DNA of 64,000 nt from Alphaproteobacteria bacterium (lineage in GTDB: Bacteria; Pseudomonadota; Alphaproteobacteria; Ferrovibrionales; Ferrovibrionaceae): assembly GCA_017307375.1 (NCBI GenBank), contig JAFKFH010000024.1, positions 1 through 64,000 on the forward strand, in the 5' to 3' direction. The notes under the pieces were generated by a model that was given only the letters and a program-made list of their open reading frames with translations, did not search any database and had not been told where the DNA came from. Below, piece after piece: positions 15,926 through 24,108 of this stretch. Positions within the stretch are counted from its first letter, which is position 1. Each line of letters begins with the position of its first letter. Made by a program: the position numbers and the translations under genes.

Positions 15926-16689
15926 GCCGCCCCGCCCATCGCCTGATGCAGCGCCGCGGACACCGCGCGGCAATGGCTGTTGTAGAGATCAGAGGTGCGG
16001 AACGCCTCGGTGCGGGGATAGGGCGCATCGATCGCGATATCGGCGACCACGCGCCCCGGCCGGGCCGCCATCACCACGATCCGGTTCGACAGATAGACCG
16101 ATTCATAGACGCTGTGCGTGACGAAGACGACGGTCAGCGGGTTGTCCTGCCAGACCGTCAGCAGGTCGTTGTTGAGACGGAAGCGGGTGATCTCGTCCAG
16201 CGCGGCAAATGGTTCGTCCAGCAGCATCAGCGACGGGCTGGTGACCAGGGCGCGGGCGATCGAGACCCGCATCTTCATGCCGCCGGACAATTCGCGGGGG
16301 TAGACGCCGGCAAAGCCGGCGAGGCCGACGCGGGCCAGCGCGGCTTCGACCACGCCGCGCGCCTGGCCCTTCGACACACCCTTCAGTTTCAGCGGCAGGC
16401 GCACGTTGTCGAACACGGTTGCCCAGGGCATCAGCGTCGGTTCCTGGAACACGAAACCGATCTCGGGCGGCCGGCCCGAGGTGCCGGGCCAGTCGATCCG
16501 GCCGGACGTCGGACGCCCCAACCCGGCAAGCAGGCGCAGCGCCGTGCTCTTGCCGCAGCCGGACGGACCGAGCAGGCTGACGAACTGACCGGGCTCGATC
16601 GCGAGATCGAGCCCTTTCAGGGCGGTCGTGCCGTTGGCGAAAACCTTGTCGACGCCGCCGAAGGCGACGAGCGGCGCGGGGCCGTGCAA
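15922..16689 (-). CDS. ABC transporter ATP-binding protein (TauB/SsuB/ThiZ-like)
   Basis: A 255-residue importer ATPase with Walker A GPSGCGKST (about 41-49), Q-loop VFQEPTLMPWATV, signature LSGGMKMRVSIARAL and Walker B LMLLDEPFAALD, followed by the switch histidine in FVTHSVYES. It energises uptake through the permease whose ATG overlaps its stop. It starts 11 nt after the binding-protein gene, so the unit is a single operon. Confidence 0.93.
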   Translation of the reverse strand: MHGPAPLVAFGGVDKVFANGTTALKGLDLAIEPGQFVSLLGPSGCGKSTALRLLAGLGRPTSGRIDWPGTSGRPPEIGFVFQEPTLMPWATVFDNVRLPLKLKGVSKGQARGVVEAALARVGLAGFAGVYPRELSGGMKMRVSIARALVTSPSLMLLDEPFAALDEITRFRLNNDLLTVWQDNPLTVVFVTHSVYESVYLSNRIVVMAARPGRVVADIAIDAPYPRTEAFRTSDLYNSHCRAVSAALHQAMGGAA

Positions 16690-16700
16690 TGCCGCCGCCT

Positions 16701-17708
16701 TCAGTTCATGCCGTGCTTCTTGTTGACGAACTGGGTGGTGTAGGCGGCCTTGAAGTCGAAATCGGCCGGGAACATGCCCACTTTGACCGACTTGTCGAAG
16801 AACGACTTCCAGCGGGCGTCGGTCATGGCGCCAAGGCCCTGGGTGGTGGCGTCGCCCGAGATGGCGATGCCGTACTCCTTCATCGCCTTGATCGAATAGG
16901 CGATCTGGTCGTCGGTCATGTCCGGGTTGTCCTTCTTGATCAGGACGTTGCCCGGCGCGGGATCGCCGTTCAGGTAGTCGTACCAGCCCTCGATCGTCGC
17001 ATTGACGAAGCGTTGCACCAGGTCGGGCTTTTCGGCGATCATCTTGTTCATCGCCACGATCGTCGTCGAATAGGTGTCGAAGCCGTGGTCGGCCAGCAGG
17101 AAGACCACAGGCTTGAACTTCGCTTCCTTCTCGATCACGTAGGGCTCGGAGGTGACGTAACCCTGCTGGGCGGAATTCTTGTCGGCGAGGAACGGACCGG
17201 GATTGAAGGTGTAGGGCTTGATCTGACTGTCGGAAAAGCCGTAGGCCGCCTTCAGGAATTGCCAGTAGCCGGTCACCGCATCCGACGAGATCAGGATGGG
17301 CTTGCCCTTGAGATCCTCGATCTTGTCGTTGCCGACGCCGGGATGGGCCATCAGCACCTGCGGATCCTTCTGGAAGATCGCGGCGACGACCTTGGCCGGC
17401 ACGCCGGCCTTGACCATGTTGAAGGCCTCGAGGTCCGAATTGCCCATGTAGAAATCGATCTTGCCGGCGGCGAAGAGTTGCAGATGATTGATCTGCGGCC
17501 CGCCCTGGCGAATTTCCACGTCCAGGTTGTGCTTTTTGTAGAAGCCCTTGGCGACGGCCTGGTAATAGCCGCCGTGTTCGGCCTGCGCGCGCCAGTTGGA
17601 ACCGAAAACGATCTTGTCCTGGGCCATGGCCGGCAGGGCGCCGGCGATGGCGGGGGCTGCGACCGAAAGGGCCAGCAGCAGGCGACGGGTGAAAGCGGCA
17701 GCGACCAT
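16701..17708 (-). CDS. ABC transporter substrate-binding protein, NMT1/THI5-like
   Basis: A 335-residue periplasmic binding protein. Residues 1-29 form a signal peptide with a likely cut after AMA (A29). The mature part has the NMT1/THI5 pattern: GGYYQAVAKGFYKKHNLDVE, then QLFAAGKIDFYMGNSD, then PAKVVAAIFQKDPQVLMAHP. Homologues bind formylaminopyrimidine, nitrate, sulfonates or similar small anions and heterocycles. Together with the CodA-like amidohydrolase a nitrogen heterocycle is a reasonable guess. It is the first gene of the operon; the roughly 218 bp before it hold no riboswitch I can identify. Confidence 0.85.
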   Translation of the reverse strand: MVAAAFTRRLLLALSVAAPAIAGALPAMAQDKIVFGSNWRAQAEHGGYYQAVAKGFYKKHNLDVEIRQGGPQINHLQLFAAGKIDFYMGNSDLEAFNMVKAGVPAKVVAAIFQKDPQVLMAHPGVGNDKIEDLKGKPILISSDAVTGYWQFLKAAYGFSDSQIKPYTFNPGPFLADKNSAQQGYVTSEPYVIEKEAKFKPVVFLLADHGFDTYSTTIVAMNKMIAEKPDLVQRFVNATIEGWYDYLNGDPAPGNVLIKKDNPDMTDDQIAYSIKAMKEYGIAISGDATTQGLGAMTDARWKSFFDKSVKVGMFPADFDFKAAYTTQFVNKKHGMN

Positions 17709-17926
17709 GTTCACGAACCCCCCGGGGTATGGTGTGAAAGCCTCTCGCGATACAATTGTTGAAAGGCTATCTTTTTGCGCTGCAAAAGCAAGACGCCCCG
17801 GTGGCCGTGCCGGCATATCGTCAAGGAGAAGCCGGGCCGTGCGGTGGCCGGTTACCGGGCGCCGCGGCAGGCAATCCCTGCTGCGCGACCACCCGGCAAA
17901 GCACCGCGCCTGACGCGGCAGAGGGC

Positions 17927-18460
17927 TTACTTGAGCGTGACCCGGTGGGTGAAGCTCATCCCGTCGCTGATCACGATCGACTTGAAGCCGAGCAGCTTGG
18001 CCAGGTCGAAATAGGTGAACAGGTCATCGACCGCCATCTGCTGGAACAGGTCGGTCGTGCGCGCGACGTTGGTCATCAGCGCCAGCTGGGCGCGGGCCTG
18101 GTAGATGTTCTTGAAGGTCTGGTCGCCCAGCCCGACGATGATCATCCGGTCGGCGTCATCGCCCTTGGCGAAGACCGAATAGGTCGGCGCGTAGGGCTGC
18201 TGCAGCTGGCCACGGGCCATCGCCGCCAGAAAAGCCAGCCGGGCCTCGCGCGAGGCACTCTCGGCGACCTCGGCGCGGGCCTCGTAGGTTTCCGACGAGG
18301 TGGTCTTCGGATAGTAATAGCCGACGTAGCGGTCGGCGGCGACCGCATCGGCCTTGGCCGGTGCCGCCGGCGTCTTCTTGGCCTGCGCCAGCGCCGGTCC
18401 GGCAAGCGCCACGACCACGGCGGCGGCGGCCACGGCCGCCATCAGGTTCTTTGCACGCAT
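17927..18460 (-). CDS. Secreted hypothetical protein
   Basis: A 177-residue protein with a clear Sec signal peptide (hydrophobic core 8-20, likely cut after ALA at residue 25), then a Lys/Ala/Pro-rich linker and a globular domain of about 130 residues. The body contains RYVGYYYPKTTSSETYEARA, MARGQLQQPYAPTYSVFAKG and VDDLFTYFDLAKLLGFKSIV, and lacks cysteines. I do not recognise the family. It lies downstream of the rpoH-like gene on the same strand (67-bp gap) and could be read through from it. The ATG follows a GAGGG-type ribosome site. Confidence 0.65.
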   Translation of the reverse strand: MRAKNLMAAVAAAAVVVALAGPALAQAKKTPAAPAKADAVAADRYVGYYYPKTTSSETYEARAEVAESASREARLAFLAAMARGQLQQPYAPTYSVFAKGDDADRMIIVGLGDQTFKNIYQARAQLALMTNVARTTDLFQQMAVDDLFTYFDLAKLLGFKSIVISDGMSFTHRVTLK

Positions 18461-18527
18461 CCCTCTAATCCCCTCTCTGATCCGCGACTCGCGCAGTACG
18501 GCGCGGATCATAGCGAGGGCCAGCCGA

Positions 18528-19400
18528 TTACGCGACGGCGCCGTCCTGGCTTTTCCGCAACACCGATTCCTGCAGCTTGCGGAATGCCTTGGCCTCGATC
18601 TGGCGCACCCGCTCCTTGGTGATGCCGAGCCGCACCCCGAGATCCTCGAGCGTCGCCCGATCGTCCGACAGCATGCGTTCACGGACGATCAGCTGCTCGC
18701 GCTGGCTCAGTTCGGTCAGCGATTCGGTCAGCCAGCGGGCGCGGACGGTACCGTCCAGCCGGTCCATCACCTGCTCCTCCGGCGTCGGGGCGGGATCGGT
18801 CAGGAAGTCCTCCCATTCCTCGCCGCCTTCGTCGCCGATCGGGGCATTGAGCGACTGGTCGCGCGCCGACAGGCGCAGCGCCATCGCGTCGACCTCGCTG
18901 GCCGGGACCTTCAACGTGCGGGCGATCTGGTCGCGCGCCCCCGATGTCAGCTGGGTCTGACCGTCCCGCTCGATCTTGGCGCGCAGCCAGCGCAGGTTGA
19001 AGAACAGCGCCTTCTGCGACGCCGAGGTGCCCGAACGCACGATCGACCAGTTGCGCAGGATGTATTCCTGCATCGCCGAGCGGATCCACCAGCTGGCATA
19101 GGTCGAAAAGCGGACCAGGCGCTCGGGCTCGAACCGCGCCGCCGCCTGCATCAGACCGACGCAACCTTCCTGCACCAGGTCGCCCACGGGCAGCCCGTAG
19201 CCGCGATAGCGCGAGGCTGTCGCGATCACCAGCCGCATGTAGGAGGTGACCAGTTCGTGCAACGCATGTTCGTCACGATGATCGCGCCAGGCCAGCGCCA
19301 GCGACTGTTCATGATCGGCTTCAAGCAGCGGTGCGTTCATCGCCCGGGCGACGAAGCGGCGATTGTCGCTGTCGGAATGGGTCTTGAGGCTCGTAGCCAT
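18528..19400 (-). CDS. rpoH: RNA polymerase sigma factor, RpoH (sigma-32) family
   Basis: A 290-residue group 3 sigma factor. Region 2 shows the core-binding and -10-melting segment GDLVQEGCVGLMQAAARFEP and FSTYASWWIRSAMQEYI. The RpoH box QKALFFNLRWLRAKI follows at about 128-142, marking heat-shock type sigma factors. Region 4 ends with the helix-turn-helix TLEDLGVRLGITKERVRQIE (about 250-270). Alphaproteobacteria often carry two or more RpoH paralogues, one serving oxidative or singlet-oxygen stress; which this is cannot be told. AAAGGAG lies upstream of ATG 19400. It is divergent from a MarR regulator, with repeats between the two genes suggesting control. Confidence 0.9.
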   Translation of the reverse strand: MATSLKTHSDSDNRRFVARAMNAPLLEADHEQSLALAWRDHRDEHALHELVTSYMRLVIATASRYRGYGLPVGDLVQEGCVGLMQAAARFEPERLVRFSTYASWWIRSAMQEYILRNWSIVRSGTSASQKALFFNLRWLRAKIERDGQTQLTSGARDQIARTLKVPASEVDAMALRLSARDQSLNAPIGDEGGEEWEDFLTDPAPTPEEQVMDRLDGTVRARWLTESLTELSQREQLIVRERMLSDDRATLEDLGVRLGITKERVRQIEAKAFRKLQESVLRKSQDGAVA

Positions 19401-19445
19401 AGGTATTCCACTCCTTTCCTGCCGCCGGACGACGATGCAATTTTC

Positions 19446-19519
19446 TAGCGGCTCGATATAATAGCGACTCGATGCTAAAATGCCGCCGGGGTGGTTGCAA
19501 GGCAAATAGCGACCCGCTA
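19446..19519. promoter_or_regulatory. Three TAGCG-type repeats between rpoH and the MarR gene
   Basis: Three related 12-mers lie in the divergent promoter region: TAGCGGCTCGAT (19446), TAGCGACTCGAT (19462) and TAGCGACCCGCT (19507). The first two start 16 bp apart. The third is part of a perfect inverted repeat TAGCG-ACC-CGCTA (19507-19519), and the second extends into TAGC..GCTA. The third lies inside the spacer of the MarR promoter and the first two flank the TATTAT-like stretch on the rpoH side. They are good candidates for operators of the MarR protein. The repeats are seen; binding is inferred. Confidence 0.6.
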
Positions 19520-19523
19520 CAAT
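19495..19523 (+). promoter_or_regulatory. Promoter of the MarR gene, probably leaderless
   Basis: TTGCAA (19495-19500), a spacer of exactly 17 bp and TACAAT (19518-19523) form a near-consensus sigma-70 promoter. The ATG at 19530 stands 6 nt beyond the -10, so transcription would begin at or near the start codon. A TAGCG inverted repeat fills most of the spacer. Confidence 0.65.
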
Positions 19524-19529
19524 TCCTAC

Positions 19530-20162
19530 ATGGATACGCATGGGCTGGGTGACCAGCCGCACTACGCCGAAAGGATCGCCGAGCTTCTGGACCGCGTCTC
19601 ACGACTGGCGCGCGAACTGCAGTTCGTCGACGGACTCAACCCGGCACAATGGGAAGCGTTGCGCTTCGTCTCGCGCGCCAATCGCTATTCCCGCTCGCCC
19701 GGTGCCTTTGCCGAATTCATCGGCACGACCAAGGGCACGGCCTCGCAGACCCTGATCGCGCTGGAACAGAAAGGCTTGCTGGAGCGCGCGCGCTCGGCCG
19801 CCGATCGCCGCCAGGTCGAACTGCGCCTGACAGCCGAGGGCGAGGCCATGCTGGCCCGCGACCCGATCGCCAATATCGAGCAGGTGGCCGAGCTGCTTAC
19901 GCCGGACGTCGGAATGGCCATGGTCCGCGGCCTGACCCGGCTGTTGCACGATCTGCAGGCACGTCATGGGCTCAAGACCTTCGGCGTCTGCGGGGATTGC
20001 AACCTGAACTGTGTGACGACGGAGGCGGTTCCCACCAAGCAGTGCGGCCATACCGGGGAATCGCTGGACGCCCGCGACATGCGCCAGATCTGCGTCGACT
20101 TTGTCCCCTGCCCCGAGGGTCCCGCAGGCACCCGGCGCGACATACCGCGCCGCGACGACTGA
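19530..20162 (+). CDS. MarR-family regulator with a C-terminal cysteine cluster
   Basis: A 210-residue winged-helix protein. Residues 10-145 are MarR-like: LNPAQWEALRFVSRANRYS, recognition helix region TKGTASQTLIALEQKGLLER, and the wing SAADRRQVELRLTAEGEAML. A tail of about 65 residues follows that normal MarR proteins (about 140-150 aa) lack. It carries six cysteines: FGVCGDCNLNCVT, then TKQCGHTGE, then MRQICVDFVPCPEG. Such spacing could hold an iron-sulfur cluster or zinc, or form disulfides, making it a possible redox or metal sensor. It is divergent from the RpoH sigma gene with putative operators between. The exported CPHCGG protein follows 31 bp downstream. Confidence 0.8.
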   Translation: MDTHGLGDQPHYAERIAELLDRVSRLARELQFVDGLNPAQWEALRFVSRANRYSRSPGAFAEFIGTTKGTASQTLIALEQKGLLERARSAADRRQVELRLTAEGEAMLARDPIANIEQVAELLTPDVGMAMVRGLTRLLHDLQARHGLKTFGVCGDCNLNCVTTEAVPTKQCGHTGESLDARDMRQICVDFVPCPEGPAGTRRDIPRRDD

Positions 20163-20193
20163 CGACAGGCCCTCGGCCTGCTACGATAGGCGG

Positions 20194-20634
20194 ATGATGC
20201 GCCGCCGCGACCTGCTGATGCTGGGGGCTGCGCTGGCTGCCGGGTGCCCGCATAGGGCACTGGCGCAGCCCGCCAAGCTCGGCCTCGACCAGCTCTATGA
20301 TCCGCCCGACCTCGCGGCGACCAATTTTGCTGCGCCGGTCCGCGCCTTGGCCGGCCGTGAGGTCGTCGTCGACGGCTTCGTCGCCCCGCATGTCTCGGGC
20401 AATGCCCCGTTCCACATCGTCACCGCCCGCCCCGTCGCCTCGTGCCCGCATTGCGGCGGCCAGGCAATGCCGGCCGAGGCCCTGCTCGCCTACATCCCGC
20501 TTCGGGAACAGGCGCTGCCCGTCGGCCGCCGGACCCTGGTTTCCGGACGGCTGGAACTCGGCGCCGCCCGCGACGTGACCACCGGCTTCCTGTCGACCGC
20601 ACGGCTCAGGGATGCGCAGCTGATCCTGTTCTAA
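20194..20634 (+). CDS. Exported hypothetical protein with a CPHCGG motif
   Basis: A 146-residue protein with an export signal starting MMRRRDLLMLGAALAAG; the arginines before a short hydrophobic core make a Tat signal possible. The mature part includes GREVVVDGFVAPHV and ASCPHCGGQAMPAEALLAYI, so a C-x2-C pair is present that could bind metal or act as a thiol pair. The beta-rich pattern recalls small periplasmic OB-type or DUF3299-like proteins, but I cannot assign a family. It follows the Cys-rich MarR gene by 31 bp and is probably cotranscribed. Its stop overlaps that of the convergent Sel1 gene by 4 bp. Confidence 0.65.
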   Translation: MMRRRDLLMLGAALAAGCPHRALAQPAKLGLDQLYDPPDLAATNFAAPVRALAGREVVVDGFVAPHVSGNAPFHIVTARPVASCPHCGGQAMPAEALLAYIPLREQALPVGRRTLVSGRLELGAARDVTTGFLSTARLRDAQLILF

Positions 20635-21596
20635 TCCGGGATCGGCAGCTTCGGATTCGGCCGGGTGATCCGCCAGGCTTGGGTCATTTCGAAAGCGCGC
20701 TTGCGTTCGGCCGCGGACATTGCCGGTTCCAGCACCGCGATCAGGTCGGCCACCCTGGCCTGCATCGGCCGTTCGCCCAGCCGGCCTGCCACCAGGAACC
20801 ATGACATCGCGGCACCGCGATCGGCGGCAATTCCCCGGCCGGAGAGCAGCGCACCGGCGTAGTTGAACGCGCCGGCAGCGGAGTTGCCGGCGGCCGCCCG
20901 CGCATAGAAATCCGCCGCCCTGACGGGATCGACAATGACGCCGTCACCCTGGTCGTAGCGATTGCCCAGCACGTTGCAGGCCTCCGGGTGGCCTGCGGCG
21001 GCCGCGGTCTCGTACAGGCGCAGCACCGCGGCCGGGGCCAGCGGGGGGCCGATGCCCTGATCGGCCAGGGCCGCCCGCAGATAGGCGCCCTCGGGCTCGG
21101 CCAGCGCCCCATCGATCAGGATGACCGCGCGGGCCTGCGCCCTGGCGCCGCCCGTCGCCAGCAATGCCTTGGCCAGGTTGAGGGCGGCGGTCGCATCGCC
21201 CCGACCGGCCGCCTGATCGAACCAGCGCAGCGCTTCCTCGCCCGAGGCCGGGCCGCCGAAGCCGTCGCGCCAGGCGACGCCGCAGGCGTTGCCGGCCGCG
21301 GCATCGCCCGCCTGCGCCAGGTCGCACATCACGCGCCGCGCCGCACTTTCATAGCCGGAGCGCCAGAGCAGCGCGCCGATGAAATAGCGGGCGCCGGGAT
21401 CGCCGAGCCGGGCGGAAGGGTTGAGCAGCCGGGCGGCGCGCCGGAAATCGCCTTCGCGATAGGCGGCGATGCCTTCCTCGATGCGCAGTTCGCGCACCAT
21501 CTGTTCGGGAGTCTGCAGCGATGTCGCGGCGACGGCCGGCATGGCCCCGGCGAGACCCAAGATTACCAGATGGCGGAGGGCGCCGCGCCAGCGCAT
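20631..21596 (-). CDS. Exported Sel1-repeat protein
   Basis: A 321-residue protein with a signal peptide (likely cut near AVAA, residue 24) followed by Sel1/TPR-like repeats, for example EGIAAYREGDFRRAARLLNP, GFGGPASGEEALRWFDQAAG, LGNRYDQGDGVIVDPVRAAD and GALLSGRGIAADRGAAMSWF. Sel1 repeats form an alpha-solenoid used for protein-protein contact, here probably in the periplasm. The start codon overlaps that of the divergent helicase (CATG at 21594-21597). Partner unknown. Confidence 0.8.
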   Translation of the reverse strand: MRWRGALRHLVILGLAGAMPAVAATSLQTPEQMVRELRIEEGIAAYREGDFRRAARLLNPSARLGDPGARYFIGALLWRSGYESAARRVMCDLAQAGDAAAGNACGVAWRDGFGGPASGEEALRWFDQAAGRGDATAALNLAKALLATGGARAQARAVILIDGALAEPEGAYLRAALADQGIGPPLAPAAVLRLYETAAAAGHPEACNVLGNRYDQGDGVIVDPVRAADFYARAAAGNSAAGAFNYAGALLSGRGIAADRGAAMSWFLVAGRLGERPMQARVADLIAVLEPAMSAAERKRAFEMTQAWRITRPNPKLPIPD

Positions 21597-24036
21597 GCTC
21601 GTCCCCGTGAAATCCGTCGTCCCCGAGTCTAGCGCAAAGCCGCTGCCGCACCAGATCGAAAGCTGGTTTGCCCAGCGCGGCTGGGCGCCGCATCCGCATC
21701 AGCGCGCTGTCATCAAGGCGGCCGGCGACGGCCGCTCGGTGCTGCTGATCGCCCCGACCGGCGGCGGCAAGACGCTCGCCGGCTTCCTGCCGATCCTGGC
21801 CGATCTGATCCGCCGGCCCGGCCAGGGTACCCGCGCCCTCTACATCTCGCCGCTGAAGGCGCTGGCGGTCGACATCGCCCGCAACCTCGAAACCCCGGTC
21901 GCGGAAATGCAGCTCGACATTTCGGTCGAGACGCGCACCGGCGACACCTCGGCGGCCAAGCGCCAGCGCCAGCGGCTGAAACCGCCGGACATCCTGCTGA
22001 CCACACCCGAACAGCTCGCGCTGATGCTGTCCTACCCGGACGCGGCGCGGCTGTTCGACGATCTCGGCTTCGTCATCCTCGACGAGCTTCACGTGTTTCC
22101 GAATTCGAAGCGCGGCGATCTGCTGGCCCTCGATCTCGAGCGGCTGCGGACCTTGCGGCCGGATCTGCAGACCATCGGGCTGTCGGCGACGGTGGCCGAG
22201 CCGCGCGACCTGCTGCCCTGGCTGGGTCCGGAAGACCGCTCGACGCTGGTCGTCGGTCGCGCCGGGGCCAAGCCCAAGGTCACGATCCTCGCCTCCGACG
22301 CCCGGGTGCCCTGGGCCGGCCACCTCGCGCTCTATGCGCTGCCGGAAGTCTACGCGGCGATCCGCCAGTCGCGCACGGCGCTGGTCTTCGTCAACACCCG
22401 GATGCAGGCCGAGCTGATCTTCCAGGAACTGTGGAAGCTCAACGACGACAACCTGCCGATTGCCCTGCATCACGGCTCGCTCGACGTGCAGGCGCGCCGC
22501 AAGGTCGAGGCGGCGATGGGCCGGAATGCGCTGCGCGCGGTGGTCTGCACCGCGACCCTCGATCTCGGCATCGACTGGGGCGAGGTCGATCTCGTCGTGC
22601 AAATCGGCGCCCCCAAGGGCATCGCCCGTACCGTGCAGCGCATCGGCCGCGCCAACCACCGGCTGGACGAGCCGAGCCACGCGCTGCTGGTGCCGTCGAA
22701 CCGCTTCGAGATGCTCGAATGCCTGGCCGCGCGCGAGGCGATCGCCGAAGGCCAGCTCGACGCCTCATCCCCCAAGCCCGGCGCGCTCGACGTGCTGTGC
22801 CAGCATCTGCTGGGCATGGCCTGCTCGGCCCCGATCGAACCGGAGGCGATCTATGCCGAAGTGCGCCGCGCCCCGCCCTATCGCGCCTTGCCGCGCGAGG
22901 ATTTCGACAAGGCGCTCGCCTTCGTCGAGAACGGCGGCTACGCGCTGCGCGCCTATGAGCGGTTCAAGCGGCTGCGGCGCACGCCGGAAGGCCTGCTGAC
23001 CGCCGCGCATCCGAAGGTCGCGCAGCAATACCGGATGAACATCGGCACCATCGTCGAGGCGCCGATGCTGAAAGTCCGGCTGGGCCGCGGCCGGGTCTTG
23101 GGCGAGATCGAGGAAGGCTTCGCCGAACAGCTGGTGCCCGGCGACACCTTCGTCTTCGCCGGCGAGGTCTGGCGCTTCGAGGGGATCCGCGATCTGTCGG
23201 TGATCGTGGCGCGTGCGCCCGGCGCCGATCCCCGGGTGCCTTCCTATGCCGGCGGCAAGTTCCCGCTGACCACCGAACTGGCCGAACGCGTGCGGCGCAT
23301 GCTGGCCGACGACCGGCTGCACCGCCGCCTGCCCGAACAGATTCGCGAGTGGCTGCGGCTGCAGACCTGGCGATCGGTGCTGCCGGCGGCCGACCAGCTG
23401 CTGGTCGAGACCTTCCCGCGCGGCAAGCGCCAGTTCCTCGTCGCCTATCCGTTCGAGGGCCGCCTGGCCCACCAGACCCTCGGCATGCTGCTGACCCGCC
23501 GGATGGAGCGCGCGGGCTTGCGCCCGCTCGGCTTTGTCGCCGGCGAATACGCGCTGGCCATCTGGAGCCTGCGGCCGGTGCCCGACCTCGACGGCCTGTT
23601 CGCCGAAGACATGCTGGGCGACGACCTGGAAGCCTGGCTTGCCGAATCGAACCTGCTGAAGCGCGCTTTCCGCAATGTCGCGGTCATCGCCGGGCTGATC
23701 GACCGCCGGCGGCCAGGCGAGGAAAAGACCGGGCGTCAGGTCACCTTCTCGACCGACCTGATCTACGACGTGCTGCGCCAGCACGAGCCCGGCCACATCC
23801 TGATGCGCGCCACCTGGGGCGACGCGGCGGCCACCCTGCTCGACCTGCCCCGCCTCGGCGACCTGCTGCGCCGGATTCGCGGCCATATCCTGCATCACCC
23901 CCTCGACCGCGTCTCACCGCTGGCCGTGCCGATCCTGCTCGATATCGGCCGCGAGAGCGTGCCCGGCGTCAATGTCGACGACATGCTGGCCGAGGCGGCC
24001 GAAGACCTCATTGCGGAAGCGACGCGGTTGATCTGA
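21595..24036 (+). CDS. Lhr-type DEXH helicase, ligase-associated DNA damage response group
   Basis: An 813-residue superfamily 2 helicase. Motif I is APTGGGKT (about 56-63), motif Ia LYISPLKALAVD, motif II DELH (about 163), motif III GLSATVAEP, and motifs V-VI TATLDLGIDWGEVDLVV and QRIGRANHR. A C-terminal half with the Lhr winged-helix and beta domains follows (GKFPLTTELAERVRR, FVAGEYALAIWSL). The size and the PdeM gene 72 nt downstream place it in the ligase-associated repair helicase group. ATG 21595 overlaps the divergent Sel1 start; GTG 21607 is a possible alternative. The DNA ligase and exonuclease that usually accompany this pair are not in the window. Confidence 0.88.
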   Translation: MLVPVKSVVPESSAKPLPHQIESWFAQRGWAPHPHQRAVIKAAGDGRSVLLIAPTGGGKTLAGFLPILADLIRRPGQGTRALYISPLKALAVDIARNLETPVAEMQLDISVETRTGDTSAAKRQRQRLKPPDILLTTPEQLALMLSYPDAARLFDDLGFVILDELHVFPNSKRGDLLALDLERLRTLRPDLQTIGLSATVAEPRDLLPWLGPEDRSTLVVGRAGAKPKVTILASDARVPWAGHLALYALPEVYAAIRQSRTALVFVNTRMQAELIFQELWKLNDDNLPIALHHGSLDVQARRKVEAAMGRNALRAVVCTATLDLGIDWGEVDLVVQIGAPKGIARTVQRIGRANHRLDEPSHALLVPSNRFEMLECLAAREAIAEGQLDASSPKPGALDVLCQHLLGMACSAPIEPEAIYAEVRRAPPYRALPREDFDKALAFVENGGYALRAYERFKRLRRTPEGLLTAAHPKVAQQYRMNIGTIVEAPMLKVRLGRGRVLGEIEEGFAEQLVPGDTFVFAGEVWRFEGIRDLSVIVARAPGADPRVPSYAGGKFPLTTELAERVRRMLADDRLHRRLPEQIREWLRLQTWRSVLPAADQLLVETFPRGKRQFLVAYPFEGRLAHQTLGMLLTRRMERAGLRPLGFVAGEYALAIWSLRPVPDLDGLFAEDMLGDDLEAWLAESNLLKRAFRNVAVIAGLIDRRRPGEEKTGRQVTFSTDLIYDVLRQHEPGHILMRATWGDAAATLLDLPRLGDLLRRIRGHILHHPLDRVSPLAVPILLDIGRESVPGVNVDDMLAEAAEDLIAEATRLI

Positions 24037-24108
24037 TCCTCGGCTTTCGCTAGGGTCGCGGCCTGAACGAAATACGAACAGCCACCCGCAAGCAATGAAC
24101 CCCCGCCC

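Noticed and set aside
17709-17926. A TPP riboswitch or operator before the NMT1-like binding protein
   Set aside because: The TPP riboswitch core sequences are absent. An AGCCT/AGGCT inverted repeat and ACAATTGT are too short or imperfect to support a call.
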